A stretch of 64,000 nt of DNA, from positions 155,440 through 219,439 of the forward strand of contig NZ_KV788371.1 of assembly GCF_001807265.1 (NCBI RefSeq), given 5' to 3'. Numbering within the stretch: position 1 is the first letter of the stretch; each line of letters starts with the position of its first letter. The stretch is from Corynebacterium sp. HMSC05H05 (GTDB lineage: Bacteria; Actinomycetota; Actinomycetes; Mycobacteriales; Mycobacteriaceae). The notes below the pieces were generated by a model that did not search any database, had not been told where the DNA came from, and saw nothing but the letters and a program-made list of their open reading frames with translations. A program made the translations under genes and the position numbers. This document shows positions 39,844 through 49,813 of the stretch, piece after piece.

Positions 39844-41493
39844 TTAGTGGTCGACGGGAGCCTCGACGCCGACACCGGTCAGCGAGCGGACCTCCATCTC
39901 CGCCTGGAGCTCGTCGAGATTATCCGGCTTACCCAGGTAGGTACCGATGATGCCGCCGAGGAAGCCGAGCGGGATGGACACCAGGCCCGGGCTGGTCAGC
40001 GGGAAGATAGCCCAGTCGGCGTTGGGGAACATCGCGGTCGGACTGCCGGAGACCGCCGGCGACAGGGCGATCAGCACCAGCGCGGAGATCAGGCCGGTGT
40101 AGATCGACGCCACCGCGCCAGTGGTGTTGAAGCGCTTCCAGTACAGGGAGTACAGGATGGTCGGCAGGTTCGCGGACGCCGCGATGGCGAACGCCAGGGA
40201 GACCAGGAAGGCCACGTTCTGCTGCATCGCCAGGATGCCCAGGACGATGGCGACGATGCCCAGGACGACCACGGTGATGCGGGAGACGCGGACCTGCTCT
40301 TCTTCGGTGGCCTGGCCGTCGCGAAGCACGGCGTCGTAGACGTCGTGGGCGATGGACGCGGAGGCGGTGATGGCCAGGCCGGCGACCACCGCAAGCACCG
40401 TCGCGAAGGCGACCGCGGAGATCAGAGCCATGAATACGGATCCGCCGAGCTCGAATGCGAGCAGCGGTGCCGCCGCGTTCGCTCCACCAGGTGCGGCGAG
40501 GATGCGGTCCGGGCCCACGAAGGCGGCCGCGGCGTAGCCCAGGATCAGGGTGAGCAGGTAGAAGGAACCGATGAGCACGATCGCCCAGGTCACGGACTTA
40601 CGTGCTTCCTTGGCGGTGGGCACGGTGTAGAAACGCATGAGCACGTGCGGCAGGCCTGCGGTACCGAGCACCAGGGAGAGGCCAAGGGAGATGAAGTCCA
40701 GCTTGGACGTGGTGGTCGCGCCGTACTTCAGGCCCGGCTTCATAATCTCTTCGGCCTGGTAGCCCTTCTCCGCGAGGTAGCTAGAGGCGGAGTGGGTGTC
40801 GATGGCCTGGTTGAACACGGCGGTCAGGCCGCCCTTTGCCATGATGAACGCCAGGATGGACATGATCAGCACGCCGGCGATGAGCAGCACGGCCTTGATC
40901 ATCTGCACGTACGTGGTGCCCTTCATGCCGCCAACAAGGACGTAGATGATCATGATCACGCCGACGATGCCCACGCAGATCGCCTGCGCGGTAAAGGAGT
41001 GCAGGTTCAGCAGCACGGACACCAGGGAGCCGGCGCCGGCCATCTGGGCGATCAGGTAGAACAGCGACACGAACAGGGTGCCGAAGGCTGCGGCGACGCG
41101 CACCGGCTTTTGGCGCAGGCGGAACGACAGCACGTCCGCCATGGTGAAGCGGCCGACGTTGCGCAGCGGTTCAGCCACGAGCAACAGGGCGACCAGCCAC
41201 GCGACGAAGAATCCGATGGAGTACAGGAAGCCGTCGTAGCCGTTGAGCGCGATCGAGCCGACGATGCCGAGGAAGGATGCGGCGGACAGGTAGTCGCCGG
41301 CGATGGCGAGGCCGTTTTGCGTGCCGCTAAACGACGCACCGCCGGTGTAGAAGTCCGCCGATTCGCTCGTGGTCTTGCCGGCGCGGGTCACGATGTAGAG
41401 CGTGACCACGATGAAGGCGCCGAAAATGGCGATGTTGAGCAGCGGATTGCCGGTCGCTTCCCCGGCTTCGGATGCGAGCAGGTGGGTCTGCAT
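39844..41493 (-). CDS. mctC: Monocarboxylate/acetate:cation symporter (SSS family)
   Basis: 549 aa with about 13 membrane helices in the sodium:solute symporter arrangement. YTGGASFSGTQNGLAIAGDYLSAASFLGIVG is the characteristic N-terminal ActP/MctC region, and GTAGLPHVLMRFYTVPTAKEARKS lies in the middle. MctC of C. glutamicum takes up acetate, propionate and pyruvate. A DUF485 gene sits 3 nt upstream, the usual partner (YjcH-like), so the two are co-transcribed. Confidence 0.93.
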   Translation of the reverse strand: MQTHLLASEAGEATGNPLLNIAIFGAFIVVTLYIVTRAGKTTSESADFYTGGASFSGTQNGLAIAGDYLSAASFLGIVGSIALNGYDGFLYSIGFFVAWLVALLLVAEPLRNVGRFTMADVLSFRLRQKPVRVAAAFGTLFVSLFYLIAQMAGAGSLVSVLLNLHSFTAQAICVGIVGVIMIIYVLVGGMKGTTYVQMIKAVLLIAGVLIMSILAFIMAKGGLTAVFNQAIDTHSASSYLAEKGYQAEEIMKPGLKYGATTTSKLDFISLGLSLVLGTAGLPHVLMRFYTVPTAKEARKSVTWAIVLIGSFYLLTLILGYAAAAFVGPDRILAAPGGANAAAPLLAFELGGSVFMALISAVAFATVLAVVAGLAITASASIAHDVYDAVLRDGQATEEEQVRVSRITVVVLGIVAIVLGILAMQQNVAFLVSLAFAIAASANLPTILYSLYWKRFNTTGAVASIYTGLISALVLIALSPAVSGSPTAMFPNADWAIFPLTSPGLVSIPLGFLGGIIGTYLGKPDNLDELQAEMEVRSLTGVGVEAPVDH

Positions 41494-41496
41494 GGT

Positions 41497-41835
41497 TTAG
41501 CCCTCCATCTCTTCGCGGATGTGAGCCGCGCGCGGCTCGATGTTCTTGTTCGCCCACGAGACGTAGATCCAGGTGATCAAAAACGTGGTGAAGAATTGCG
41601 CCAAGCCGAGCCAGAGCCCGACGTTGAGGCCCAGGAAATCCTTGGCCATCACGTCGGGGGCGAAGGTGGCGAAGACGACGTAGAAGACGTACCAGAGGAA
41701 CGCCGCGATCATCACCGGGAAGGTGAATCCGCGGAACGTGCCTCGCAAGTCTTGGAATTCGCGGCTTTGCTGCATGGCCACGAACTCGTCGGGAGTTGGC
41801 TCGCGGCGTTGCGGGACAGCGGTGGAACCGGCCAT
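41497..41835 (-). CDS. DUF485 membrane protein, partner of MctC
   Basis: 112 aa with two membrane helices (GFTFPVMIAAFLWYVFYVVFA and FFTTFLITWIYVSWANK). DUF485 proteins of the YjcH type are encoded next to acetate permeases and are thought to modulate or assist them. Ends 3 nt before mctC. Upstream (41836-42027) I see CACACA-N6-TGTGTG at 41925-41942, possibly a cAMP-regulator-like element. Confidence 0.9.
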   Translation of the reverse strand: MAGSTAVPQRREPTPDEFVAMQQSREFQDLRGTFRGFTFPVMIAAFLWYVFYVVFATFAPDVMAKDFLGLNVGLWLGLAQFFTTFLITWIYVSWANKNIEPRAAHIREEMEG

Positions 41836-41924
41836 GGCCTCGATCCTTTCTAGTGCACGGGAATAAGGTCTTTGCCGCGCCGGAAGTATGTGATCTCCGA
41901 CTCAACAATGTGAATGTAACCTAT

Positions 41925-41942
41925 CACACAGCAGCATGTGTG
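41925..41942. promoter_or_regulatory. CACACA-N6-TGTGTG inverted repeat, possible operator of DUF485-mctC
   Basis: Arms CACACA (41925-41930) and TGTGTG (41937-41942) with a 6-nt spacer. It is in the promoter region of the mctC unit. It resembles but does not match the GlxR consensus TGTGA-N6-TCACA. Confidence 0.25.
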
Positions 41943-41981
41943 GTGTTCCGCAAATCTCTCCTATTTCCGTGCAAAGAAAAA

Positions 41982-42012
41982 CCACCCGGCTGCGATCAAC
42001 GCAACCGGGTGG
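41982..42012 (-). terminator. Terminator after aldo/keto reductase gene
   Basis: CCACCCGG (41982-41989) pairs with CCGGGTGG (42005-42012). Read on the minus strand, the stem is followed by TTTTTCTTT. It lies just past the stop at 42028. Confidence 0.85.
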
Positions 42013-42027
42013 CCAATCAGCGATCCC

Positions 42028-42855
42028 TTACCCTGGGAAGGTCAGCGGGTCGCCGGAGAGGCGCTCACCCTTCACGCCGTCGAGGGCGGCGACGTCCTCA
42101 CTGTCGAGCGTGATGCCCACCGCGCCGAGGTTCTCCTCCAGGCGCTTCGGGTTGGCGGTCTTCGGCACCACGGAGCAGCCGAGCTGCAGCAGGTACGCCA
42201 GCGACACCTGCGCCGGGGTGGCACCGTGCTTGTCGGCCACGGCCTGAATGGCCGGGTCGTCGAAGTTGGAGCCGCGTGCGATCGGCGCCCACGCCTCGGT
42301 CACGATGTTGTGCTCGTCGTGGTAGGCGCGCAGCTCGGGCTGGGTGAACCCGGCGTGCAGCTCCACCTGGTTGAGCACCGGGGTAATGCCGGTGGCTTCG
42401 ATGATCTCGTCGAGCACCTCCGGGTAGAAGTTGGCCACACCGGCGGACTGCAGACGGCCCATGCCCTGCAGCTCAGCGATCTGTTCGAAGGCCTTCACAT
42501 AGGTGCCGTGCTGCGGCCAGGGCCAGTGCACGAGGTAGAGGTCGATGAATTCTAGGTCGAGGCGTGTGAGCGACTCGTGGTAGGCCTCGGCCACGCGCTC
42601 CTGGTCGTCGTTCCACAGCTTGGTGGTCACGAACAGCTCTTCGCGCGTGACGTCGCCGGCCTTGATCGCGGCGTTGATTGCCTTGCCGACTTCGACCTCG
42701 TTGCCGTAGAACGCCGCAGTGTCGATGTGCCGGTAGCCCAGTTCGATCGCGGTGCGCACGATCGGCTCCACCTCGTCGCCGGTCAGCTTGTAGGTGCCTA
42801 GGCCGAGGAGGGGGAAATCGTAGCCGTCGTTAAGTGTGGTGACCGGGATGCGCAT
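42028..42855 (-). CDS. Aldo/keto reductase
   Basis: 275 aa (beta/alpha)8 barrel. The catalytic tetrad is visible: Asp45 and Tyr50 (HIDTAAFYGNE), Lys79 (TTKLWNDD) and His110 (YLVHWPWP). It resembles the AKR5 2,5-diketo-D-gluconate-reductase-like enzymes of corynebacteria, which reduce aldehydes or ketones with NADPH; the true substrate is unknown. The NADPH-binding tail PKTANPKRLEENLGA is present. Co-directional with the FKBP and gltA genes but separated by only 9 nt from the FKBP stop. Confidence 0.92.
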   Translation of the reverse strand: MRIPVTTLNDGYDFPLLGLGTYKLTGDEVEPIVRTAIELGYRHIDTAAFYGNEVEVGKAINAAIKAGDVTREELFVTTKLWNDDQERVAEAYHESLTRLDLEFIDLYLVHWPWPQHGTYVKAFEQIAELQGMGRLQSAGVANFYPEVLDEIIEATGITPVLNQVELHAGFTQPELRAYHDEHNIVTEAWAPIARGSNFDDPAIQAVADKHGATPAQVSLAYLLQLGCSVVPKTANPKRLEENLGAVGITLDSEDVAALDGVKGERLSGDPLTFPG

Positions 42856-42864
42856 GGCAGCCTC

Positions 42865-43224
42865 CTAGCTGGCGTCGAGCAGGTCGATGATGAACACGAG
42901 GGTGCGGCCGGACAGCGGGTGCCCGCCACCTGCGGGGCCGTACGCCTTTTCCGGCGGGATGGTCAGCTGGCGGCGACCGCCAACCTTCATGCCGGGGATG
43001 CCTTCCTGCCAGCCCTGAATCAGGCCGGTGAGCGGGAAATCCGCGGCCTCGCCGCGGTCCCAGGAGGAGTCGAACTCCTCGCCCGTTTCAAAGTCCACGC
43101 CAAGGTAGTGGACCTTGACAAACCCGCCGACCACGGCCTCTGCGCCCTCGCCGACAGTGATGTCCTCAATGACGAGGTCTGCAGGCGCCGGCCCCTCCGG
43201 CTTGTCGATGAACGGCTTTTCCAT
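42865..43224 (-). CDS. FKBP-type peptidyl-prolyl isomerase
   Basis: 119 aa cytosolic FKBP domain. VKVHYLGVDFETGEEFDSSW, FPLTGLIQGWQEGIPGMKVGGRRQLTIPPEKAYG and PLSGRTLVFIIDLLDAS are standard FKBP segments, with the active-site Tyr, Phe/Asp and Trp all present. It folds proteins by isomerising Xaa-Pro bonds. No signal peptide. Placed between gltA and the aldo/keto reductase, which is usual in the genus. Confidence 0.95.
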   Translation of the reverse strand: MEKPFIDKPEGPAPADLVIEDITVGEGAEAVVGGFVKVHYLGVDFETGEEFDSSWDRGEAADFPLTGLIQGWQEGIPGMKVGGRRQLTIPPEKAYGPAGGGHPLSGRTLVFIIDLLDAS

Positions 43225-43278
43225 AGCGTTGAAACTCCTTGCAAATTATGTGGGCAGTTTGTGCGGCCCAATACAAAA

Positions 43279-43328
43279 CCGCCGAGAACGTCCTCCCGAA
43301 ATTATAAGGGAAGGTCAATTCTCGGCGG
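43279..43328 (-). terminator. Terminator after citrate synthase gene
   Basis: CCGCCGAGAA (43279-43288) pairs with TTCTCGGCGG (43319-43328); on the minus strand TTTTG follows. It ends gltA and precedes the FKBP gene. Confidence 0.8.
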
Positions 43329-43371
43329 TGGAGCGCCGAAGCATGCTGCTTATCGACGCCTTTCGGTTGCC

Positions 43372-44667
<1,296 letters not shown>

Positions 44668-44753
44668 TGATTTCCCCTTCCAGGTAGTTTTCTCGGCTGT
44701 CTTCGGGATACCTCCCGGCAACCTGTTTTTACGTAAGGCACTGTATCAAAGTT

Positions 44754-44769
44754 TGTGACGCGTCTGACA
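44754..44769. promoter_or_regulatory. GlxR-like operator between gltA and sepH
   Basis: TGTGA-CGCGTC-TGACA; the consensus of the corynebacterial CRP-type regulator GlxR is TGTGA-N6-TCACA, one mismatch here. It is 87 bp upstream of the gltA start and could also serve sepH. gltA of C. glutamicum is under GlxR control, so this is plausible. Confidence 0.4.
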
Positions 44770-44875
44770 ACAACAGCAACTGCCTGGACACACCACAGCC
44801 AACCGGCGGGTAAACCCGGTGGCACGCACCTGTCCGTTAAGCTGGTCGCGTATCTGCCCGGCGGAAAGGTGACGT

Positions 44876-45904
44876 ATGCGCGAGCTGTACTTCTTGGAAG
44901 ACGAGTCGACGGAGACGTTTTTTGTCCTCCGCGACGATAACGGGATGCGCTACCAGTTGGCGCGCACCGAGCTTGAGCCATCGCTTATCGACGGCGATTC
45001 CGTCACCGATTCTGCCATTGCCCCCTCCACCCCCGCCCACGCCCACGCCAGTGTGGTCCACCCCGTGGAGGCCGTCGCGGCCAACGAGCCTGAGCCCGGC
45101 TCCCTGGAAGAAGAGGACCCCACCGAGTCTGCGCCAGCCCCCGAGCCAGCGCCTGCGCCGGTCGAGCGCTCGCTGCCGGAACCGGATCCGCTCTACGCCA
45201 CTCCCCTGTCCATGCGCCCCAACGAGATCCAGGCGCGGCTGCGCGCCGGCGCCACCGCCACCGAGCTGGCCGAAGAGATGGGCGTGGCCGAAAGCCGCCT
45301 GGACGTCTACGCCCACCCGGTACTCCTGGAGCGTGCCCAGGTGGCGGAGGCAGCCAAGCAGTCGCACCCGGTGCGCGAGGACGGCCCGGCGAAGCAGACC
45401 TTGTTCGAGATCCTGGCTACTGCGTTTGCGGCGCGCGGCCACTCGATCAGCGACGCGGAGTGGGATGCCACCCGCGAGCAGGGCGACAGCTGGGTCGTCC
45501 ACGTCACTTGGAAGGCCGGCCTGACCGAGAACGAGGCGCTGTGGACTTTCAAGCGCTCCATGGGCTCCGCCACCCAGACGGAGGCACGCAACGCTATGGC
45601 CGCGGACCTGACGGACCCGGATTTCGCGCAGCCAGTGCGCTCGTTGTCCGCGGTACGCGCGGACCGTGCCGACGTCGGCGACGAGGACGGCGCCGATGAC
45701 GCTTCCGACGCTGATGTCACGGAGTTGCCGGTGGAAGGCAAACCGGAGGTCGTCGATACGCGGGACGATGTGCTCGAAGGTGACTTCCTGCGCCACCCGA
45801 ACGAAGAGGAACAGCCGAAGAAGCGCCGCCGCAAGGCCGTCACCCCGCACTGGGAGGACGTGCTGCTGGGGGTCCGCACGAACACCAAGCGCCCGAAGCG
45901 CTGA
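44876..45904 (+). CDS. sepH: Septation protein SepH (DUF3071)
   Basis: 342 aa. The N-terminal DUF3071 domain starts MRELYFLEDES and has LSMRPNEIQARLRAGATATELAEEMGVAESRL, a helix-turn-helix-like part. A Pro/Glu-rich linker follows, then a middle domain (EWDATREQGDSWVVHVTW) and the C-terminal KRRRKAVTPHWEDVLLGVR tail typical of the family. SepH binds FtsZ and promotes ring formation in actinobacteria. Divergent from gltA, as in other corynebacteria. Confidence 0.9.
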   Translation: MRELYFLEDESTETFFVLRDDNGMRYQLARTELEPSLIDGDSVTDSAIAPSTPAHAHASVVHPVEAVAANEPEPGSLEEEDPTESAPAPEPAPAPVERSLPEPDPLYATPLSMRPNEIQARLRAGATATELAEEMGVAESRLDVYAHPVLLERAQVAEAAKQSHPVREDGPAKQTLFEILATAFAARGHSISDAEWDATREQGDSWVVHVTWKAGLTENEALWTFKRSMGSATQTEARNAMAADLTDPDFAQPVRSLSAVRADRADVGDEDGADDASDADVTELPVEGKPEVVDTRDDVLEGDFLRHPNEEEQPKKRRRKAVTPHWEDVLLGVRTNTKRPKR

Positions 45905-45922
45905 GCACCTTAGGATGTGTGC

Positions 45923-46768
45923 ATGAGTTTCCCAGCGGTTCTTACGCTTTGGTTTGTCAACACCGCCGACCCGGCCGGCGTGCTCGAGCGCGAGCCGAAG
46001 GCCGACCGCGGGTTCGGCCGCAAGCTGCTTTCCCAGGTCAACCCGGCGTGGCCGATCACCCCGATCGGCTCGTTCCCGCTGAACCGCTCCTCGGTGCCGG
46101 GCCGCGACGAGTTCTACATCGCGGGCTTTCCAGGGGTGTCTGTTGTGCGGATGCTTGTCGACGATTGCTCCGCCCTGTCCACCACCACCCCATGGCTTTC
46201 GGCCTTGCCGGCCTCTGACGTGTTTGTCATCGCCACCGGCACGGACAGCAACTACGGCGGGTTCGCCCACTTCACCGGCGAGACCGCGGTGCGCAGCTTC
46301 AGCGCCACCCGCACCCAGGTCATCGAGGACCTAGGCCTGCCGGAGCCGTTCGAGGCGCCCTACTGGGCCGGCGAGCGCGCCGAAGCGGCCGGCGGCATCT
46401 CGCTGCCGTTCGAGCCGCGCGACCTCGCATTGTCTGCGGAGCGGCACTGGCTGGGCGTGGACATCGGGGAGGACGGCCCCGACATCAACGTCGTCGGCTA
46501 CGCGGTGGACGGCCGCCCCGAGCCGAAGATCGAGGAAAAGAAGGCGCCCGCGGTGAAGTCCGTGGACGCGGTGGCGGCGAGGTTCGCGGAAAAATCGAAG
46601 GCGTACGACGATTACGAGGATGCCCCCGAGGACCAGCGCGGCGACGAGTTCGCCGAGCTTGCCGACGCCTCGGTGGCCGCCGCGAAGCGCGTCGGCCGGG
46701 GCTTGCGCGCACGCGCGGCGGAGCTGTGGCAGGCGCTTTCGGAGCGCATCCGCCACTTCGACCGCTAA
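45923..46768 (+). CDS. DUF6928-family protein
   Basis: 281 aa from ATG 45923 (MSFPAVLTLWFVNTADP). The N-terminal 200 residues match the actinobacterial DUF6928 pattern (TLWFVNTADPAGVLE, RDEFYIAGFPGVSVV, GTDSNYGGFAHFTGE); the C-terminal 80 residues are charged and disordered, ending in a basic helix. No enzyme motif is obvious. Its stop interlocks with that of the minus-strand RNA methyltransferase (overlap 46765-46768). Confidence 0.75.
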   Translation: MSFPAVLTLWFVNTADPAGVLEREPKADRGFGRKLLSQVNPAWPITPIGSFPLNRSSVPGRDEFYIAGFPGVSVVRMLVDDCSALSTTTPWLSALPASDVFVIATGTDSNYGGFAHFTGETAVRSFSATRTQVIEDLGLPEPFEAPYWAGERAEAAGGISLPFEPRDLALSAERHWLGVDIGEDGPDINVVGYAVDGRPEPKIEEKKAPAVKSVDAVAARFAEKSKAYDDYEDAPEDQRGDEFAELADASVAAAKRVGRGLRARAAELWQALSERIRHFDR

Positions 46769-47565
46769 CGATTTCTTTCGTAGAAGGCGATCGCGGCGGA
46801 GGTCGCCACGTTGAGCGAGTCCGTGCCCGGCGCCATGGGGATCTTGGCGCGCACGTCGGTGGCGCGCATGGCGTGCGGGGTCAGGCCGGGGCCTTCCCCG
46901 CCGACAAGGAACGCCACTTTGTCGTGGCCCTGGATCGCGTCTTTGAGCTCGACGGCGTCGTCGGCCGGCGTGAGCGAGATGAGCCACCAGCCGGCCTCGC
47001 GCAGCTCATCCAACGAGCGCTGCCACGTCGTCGGTGTGCCGTCGAGGTGGGCGAACGGGGTGCGCAGCACGTGCCCCATGGACACGCGCACGGCCCGCCG
47101 GTACAGCGGGTCGGCGGTGGCGGCGCCGAAGAGCACGCCGTCGACGCCCATGCCTGCAGCGTTGCGGAAGATTGACCCGATGTTCTCGTGGTCGCCCACG
47201 CCCTCTAGGACCACTAGGGTGCGTGCGCTGTCGATGACCTCGGCCACGCGCAAAGGTTCCGCTTTGTCGGCGGAAACGAGAAGACCTCGGTGCATGTCGT
47301 AGCCGGCGACCTCCCCCATAATTTCGCGGGTGATCTGGTAGACCGGCACGCCGCGGCGCTTGAGCTCGTCGCCGTAGTCGGCCATGAAGGATTCCAGCCG
47401 CCCGCCGAAGCCGAAGACGGCGCGCACCGGGAAGCGGGACTCCACCAACCGCCCGGCCACGAGCGGCCCTTCGGCGAAGACCAGCCCTTTTTCCTTGTCC
47501 GAGTGCTTCAGGTCGCGGATGTCGTCGAGCCGGGGGTCCCTTGGGTCGTCGATAGGCAGCAGCAT
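46765..47565 (-). CDS. SpoU/TrmH-family RNA 2'-O-methyltransferase
   Basis: 266 aa. An N-terminal substrate-binding part precedes the knotted SPOUT domain with its three motifs: GDHENIGSIFRNAAGMGVDG, LVGGEGPGLTPHAM and IPMAPGTDSLNVATSAAIAFYE, including the Asn-Arg pair of motif 1 and the Ser/Asn of motif 3. It methylates a ribose in tRNA or rRNA; the target is not deducible. The gene directly abuts the NCS2 permease gene. Confidence 0.92.
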   Translation of the reverse strand: MLLPIDDPRDPRLDDIRDLKHSDKEKGLVFAEGPLVAGRLVESRFPVRAVFGFGGRLESFMADYGDELKRRGVPVYQITREIMGEVAGYDMHRGLLVSADKAEPLRVAEVIDSARTLVVLEGVGDHENIGSIFRNAAGMGVDGVLFGAATADPLYRRAVRVSMGHVLRTPFAHLDGTPTTWQRSLDELREAGWWLISLTPADDAVELKDAIQGHDKVAFLVGGEGPGLTPHAMRATDVRAKIPMAPGTDSLNVATSAAIAFYERNR

Positions 47566-49035
47566 TTACCCGATCGCCGCCAGGATCGGGCCCTGCGCAA
47601 AGTACACCACGAACAGGGCGGAGATGAGCCACATGATCCAGTGGATGTCCTTCACCTTGCCGGCGAACAAGTTCATCAGGGTAAACGAGATGAAGCCGAC
47701 ACCGATGCCGTTGGCGATGGAGTAGGTCAGCGGCATGGTCACGATGGTCAAAAACGCCGGCAGCGCGACGGTAAATTCGGACCAGGCGATCTGGCCGACC
47801 TGCATCATCATCAGCGCGCCGACGATGACGAGCACGGGGGCTGCGGCCTCGATCGGCACGATCTCGTAGAGGGGCGTGAAGAACATCGCGACGAGGAAGA
47901 GCACGCCGGTGACCACGTTGGCGAGGCCGGTGCGCGCGCCGTCGGCGATGCCTGCCGACGAATCCACGAACACCGTGTTCGACGACGCAGAGGCCGCTCC
48001 GCCGACGACTGCGCCGAAACCCTCGACGACCAGGGCGCGCTTCATGTCCGGCAGCACGGCGTGCTCGTCGGTAAGCCCGGCCTGGCGGCCCAGTGCGGTC
48101 ATGGTGCCCATGGCGTCGAAGAAGTTCGCCAGCACGAGGGTGAACACGAGCAGCGACGCGGAGATGACGCCGATGTTGACAAACGCGCCGAACAGGTCGA
48201 CGTTACCCACGATGGACAAGTCCGGGATCCCGCCGAAGCTATCCGGCAGGCCCGGTACCGCCATGCCCCAGCCCTCCGGGTTGTCGGCAGAGGAACCTGC
48301 GCCGGTGCGCGTCTCGACCACCATGGCAATCAAGGTGGTGAGCAGGATGCCGATGAACAGCCCGCCGCGGACGTTGCGCACAACCATGAAGCCGCAGATG
48401 AACAGGCCGATGATGAACACGAAGGTGGGCCAGGACGAGATTGAGCCGCCGGTGCCCAGCTGCACCGGCACGGTGGTCATGGCGGCGTCGGGGATGCGGC
48501 GGATAAAGCCGGCGTCCACAAGCCCGATGGTGGCGATGAACATGCCGATGCCCACGCTCATGGCCACCTTCATGGAATCCGGGATGGCGTTGAACACGGC
48601 GGTGCGGAAGCCGGAGACGGCCAGCAGCACGATGATGATGCCGTCGATGACCACCAACCCCATGGCCTCGGGCCAGGTCAGGCCCTGCTGCCCCACCATG
48701 GTCACCGCGACCAGGGTGTTGATGCCCAGGCCGGTGGCGATGCCGAACGGGTACTTGGCAATCACGCCGAACAGGATGCTCATCACGCCGGCGGCGAGCG
48801 CCGTTGCGGCGGCGACCTGCGGGATGCCCAGGACAACTCCTTCGCGGTCCGGGCTGGTGCCGATGATCAGAGGGTTGAGCAGCACGATGTAGGCCATCGC
48901 GAAGAACGTCACTACCCCGGCGCGCACCTCGGTGCCGACCGTGGATCCGCGCTCGCTGATGTGGAAGAAGGTGTCCAGCGCGCCGCGCGGCTGCGGCTGG
49001 TCCTTATGCAGTTTTGCTCCGGTGGTGGTACTCAC
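47566..49035 (-). CDS. NCS2-family purine permease (AzgA-like)
   Basis: 489 aa with 12-14 membrane helices. GTEVRAGVVTFFAMAYIVLLNPLI, YPFGIATGLGINTLVAV and FVDSSAGIADGARTGLANVVTG are the AzgA/GhxP signatures, so hypoxanthine, guanine or adenine uptake by proton symport is likely. The stop codon abuts the ATG of the RNA methyltransferase with no gap. Confidence 0.92.
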   Translation of the reverse strand: MSTTTGAKLHKDQPQPRGALDTFFHISERGSTVGTEVRAGVVTFFAMAYIVLLNPLIIGTSPDREGVVLGIPQVAAATALAAGVMSILFGVIAKYPFGIATGLGINTLVAVTMVGQQGLTWPEAMGLVVIDGIIIVLLAVSGFRTAVFNAIPDSMKVAMSVGIGMFIATIGLVDAGFIRRIPDAAMTTVPVQLGTGGSISSWPTFVFIIGLFICGFMVVRNVRGGLFIGILLTTLIAMVVETRTGAGSSADNPEGWGMAVPGLPDSFGGIPDLSIVGNVDLFGAFVNIGVISASLLVFTLVLANFFDAMGTMTALGRQAGLTDEHAVLPDMKRALVVEGFGAVVGGAASASSNTVFVDSSAGIADGARTGLANVVTGVLFLVAMFFTPLYEIVPIEAAAPVLVIVGALMMMQVGQIAWSEFTVALPAFLTIVTMPLTYSIANGIGVGFISFTLMNLFAGKVKDIHWIMWLISALFVVYFAQGPILAAIG

Positions 49036-49071
49036 GTCGCATTAGTGTCGCACCCTGCCTGCGAAAACACC

Positions 49072-49095
49072 AATCGTTGGGGCTCACCAACGATT
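49072..49095 (-). terminator. Terminator hairpin at the end of DUF3027 gene
   Basis: AATCGTTGG (49072-49080) pairs with CCAACGATT (49087-49095). It overlaps the DUF3027 stop and is followed on the minus strand by GGTGTTTTCG, so the T tract is weak. Confidence 0.6.
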
Positions 49096-49774
49096 ATTCC
49101 GCCACGGTGGTGTCCGAGTGCGCCCCGCAGCCGTAGGAGGAGGCCACCACGTGCCCGTCCGCGGAGTACTCGTTCGCGCAGATACCGAAGTTCTCGCCCA
49201 CCGGCTGGTCCAGCGGGATGTAGAAGGCACAGGAGCGGCACGACAGCGCGGCCTTTTCGGCGAACTCACTGTTGGGGCCGAACTCGCCGGTGCGCCAGCG
49301 CTTCTTCGCGTCCTCCAGGCCGGTGGTGGTGAGGTAGCGCTTGGTGTCACGGCCGGTGAACGTGACGGCGTCGCGGGAAAAGGAGTCGTCGGTGACGCGC
49401 TCGTCGTCAGGCGAAAGCTCCATGATGTCGCCGGGGCCGAGGTCGCCGGGGCGCAGCCGCTCGGAGTACGGCACCCAGTCCGGCGCCTCCAGCGCGCCTT
49501 GCGACGGCACGAGCGCGACCTCGTTGACGGTGACCCAGTCCGCCCCGTCGGCGCAGGCCACCACGGCGTTCCACTCCCAGCCTGCGTAGCCGGGCACGTC
49601 GGCGGCGAAGCGGTGGGTGGCCACGTTGCGGCCCAGCCCGGTCACGCCGATGTGCTCGCCGACTTCCCCGTCGGCGATCTCGGCCAGCGCCTCCCGAGCA
49701 GTGGCGACTGCGTCGGTGGACAGCAGGGGGCTGCGCTTTCGAGGGTTGCGGGATCGGTTGTTGGATCGTGACAC
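49094..49774 (-). CDS. DUF3027 protein
   Basis: 226 aa. The N-terminal 20 residues are basic (MSRSNNRSRNPRKR). The DUF3027 core includes HRFAADVPGYAGWEW and a C-terminal cysteine set CRSCAFYIP...FGICANEYSADG...SYGCGAHSD, which looks like a metal-binding site. Function unknown; conserved in actinobacteria. GTG start at 49774. Divergent from the glutaminyl cyclotransferase gene. Confidence 0.85.
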   Translation of the reverse strand: MSRSNNRSRNPRKRSPLLSTDAVATAREALAEIADGEVGEHIGVTGLGRNVATHRFAADVPGYAGWEWNAVVACADGADWVTVNEVALVPSQGALEAPDWVPYSERLRPGDLGPGDIMELSPDDERVTDDSFSRDAVTFTGRDTKRYLTTTGLEDAKKRWRTGEFGPNSEFAEKAALSCRSCAFYIPLDQPVGENFGICANEYSADGHVVASSYGCGAHSDTTVAE

Positions 49775-49813
49775 GGTTCCCCATTATTGCCCACGTGGTG
49801 CAGGATGGGTGGC

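Noticed and set aside
41909..41928. TGTGAATGTAACCTATCACA upstream of the DUF485 gene as a GlxR site
   Set aside because: The half-sites are correct but the spacing is 10 nt instead of 6, so it does not fit the regulator.
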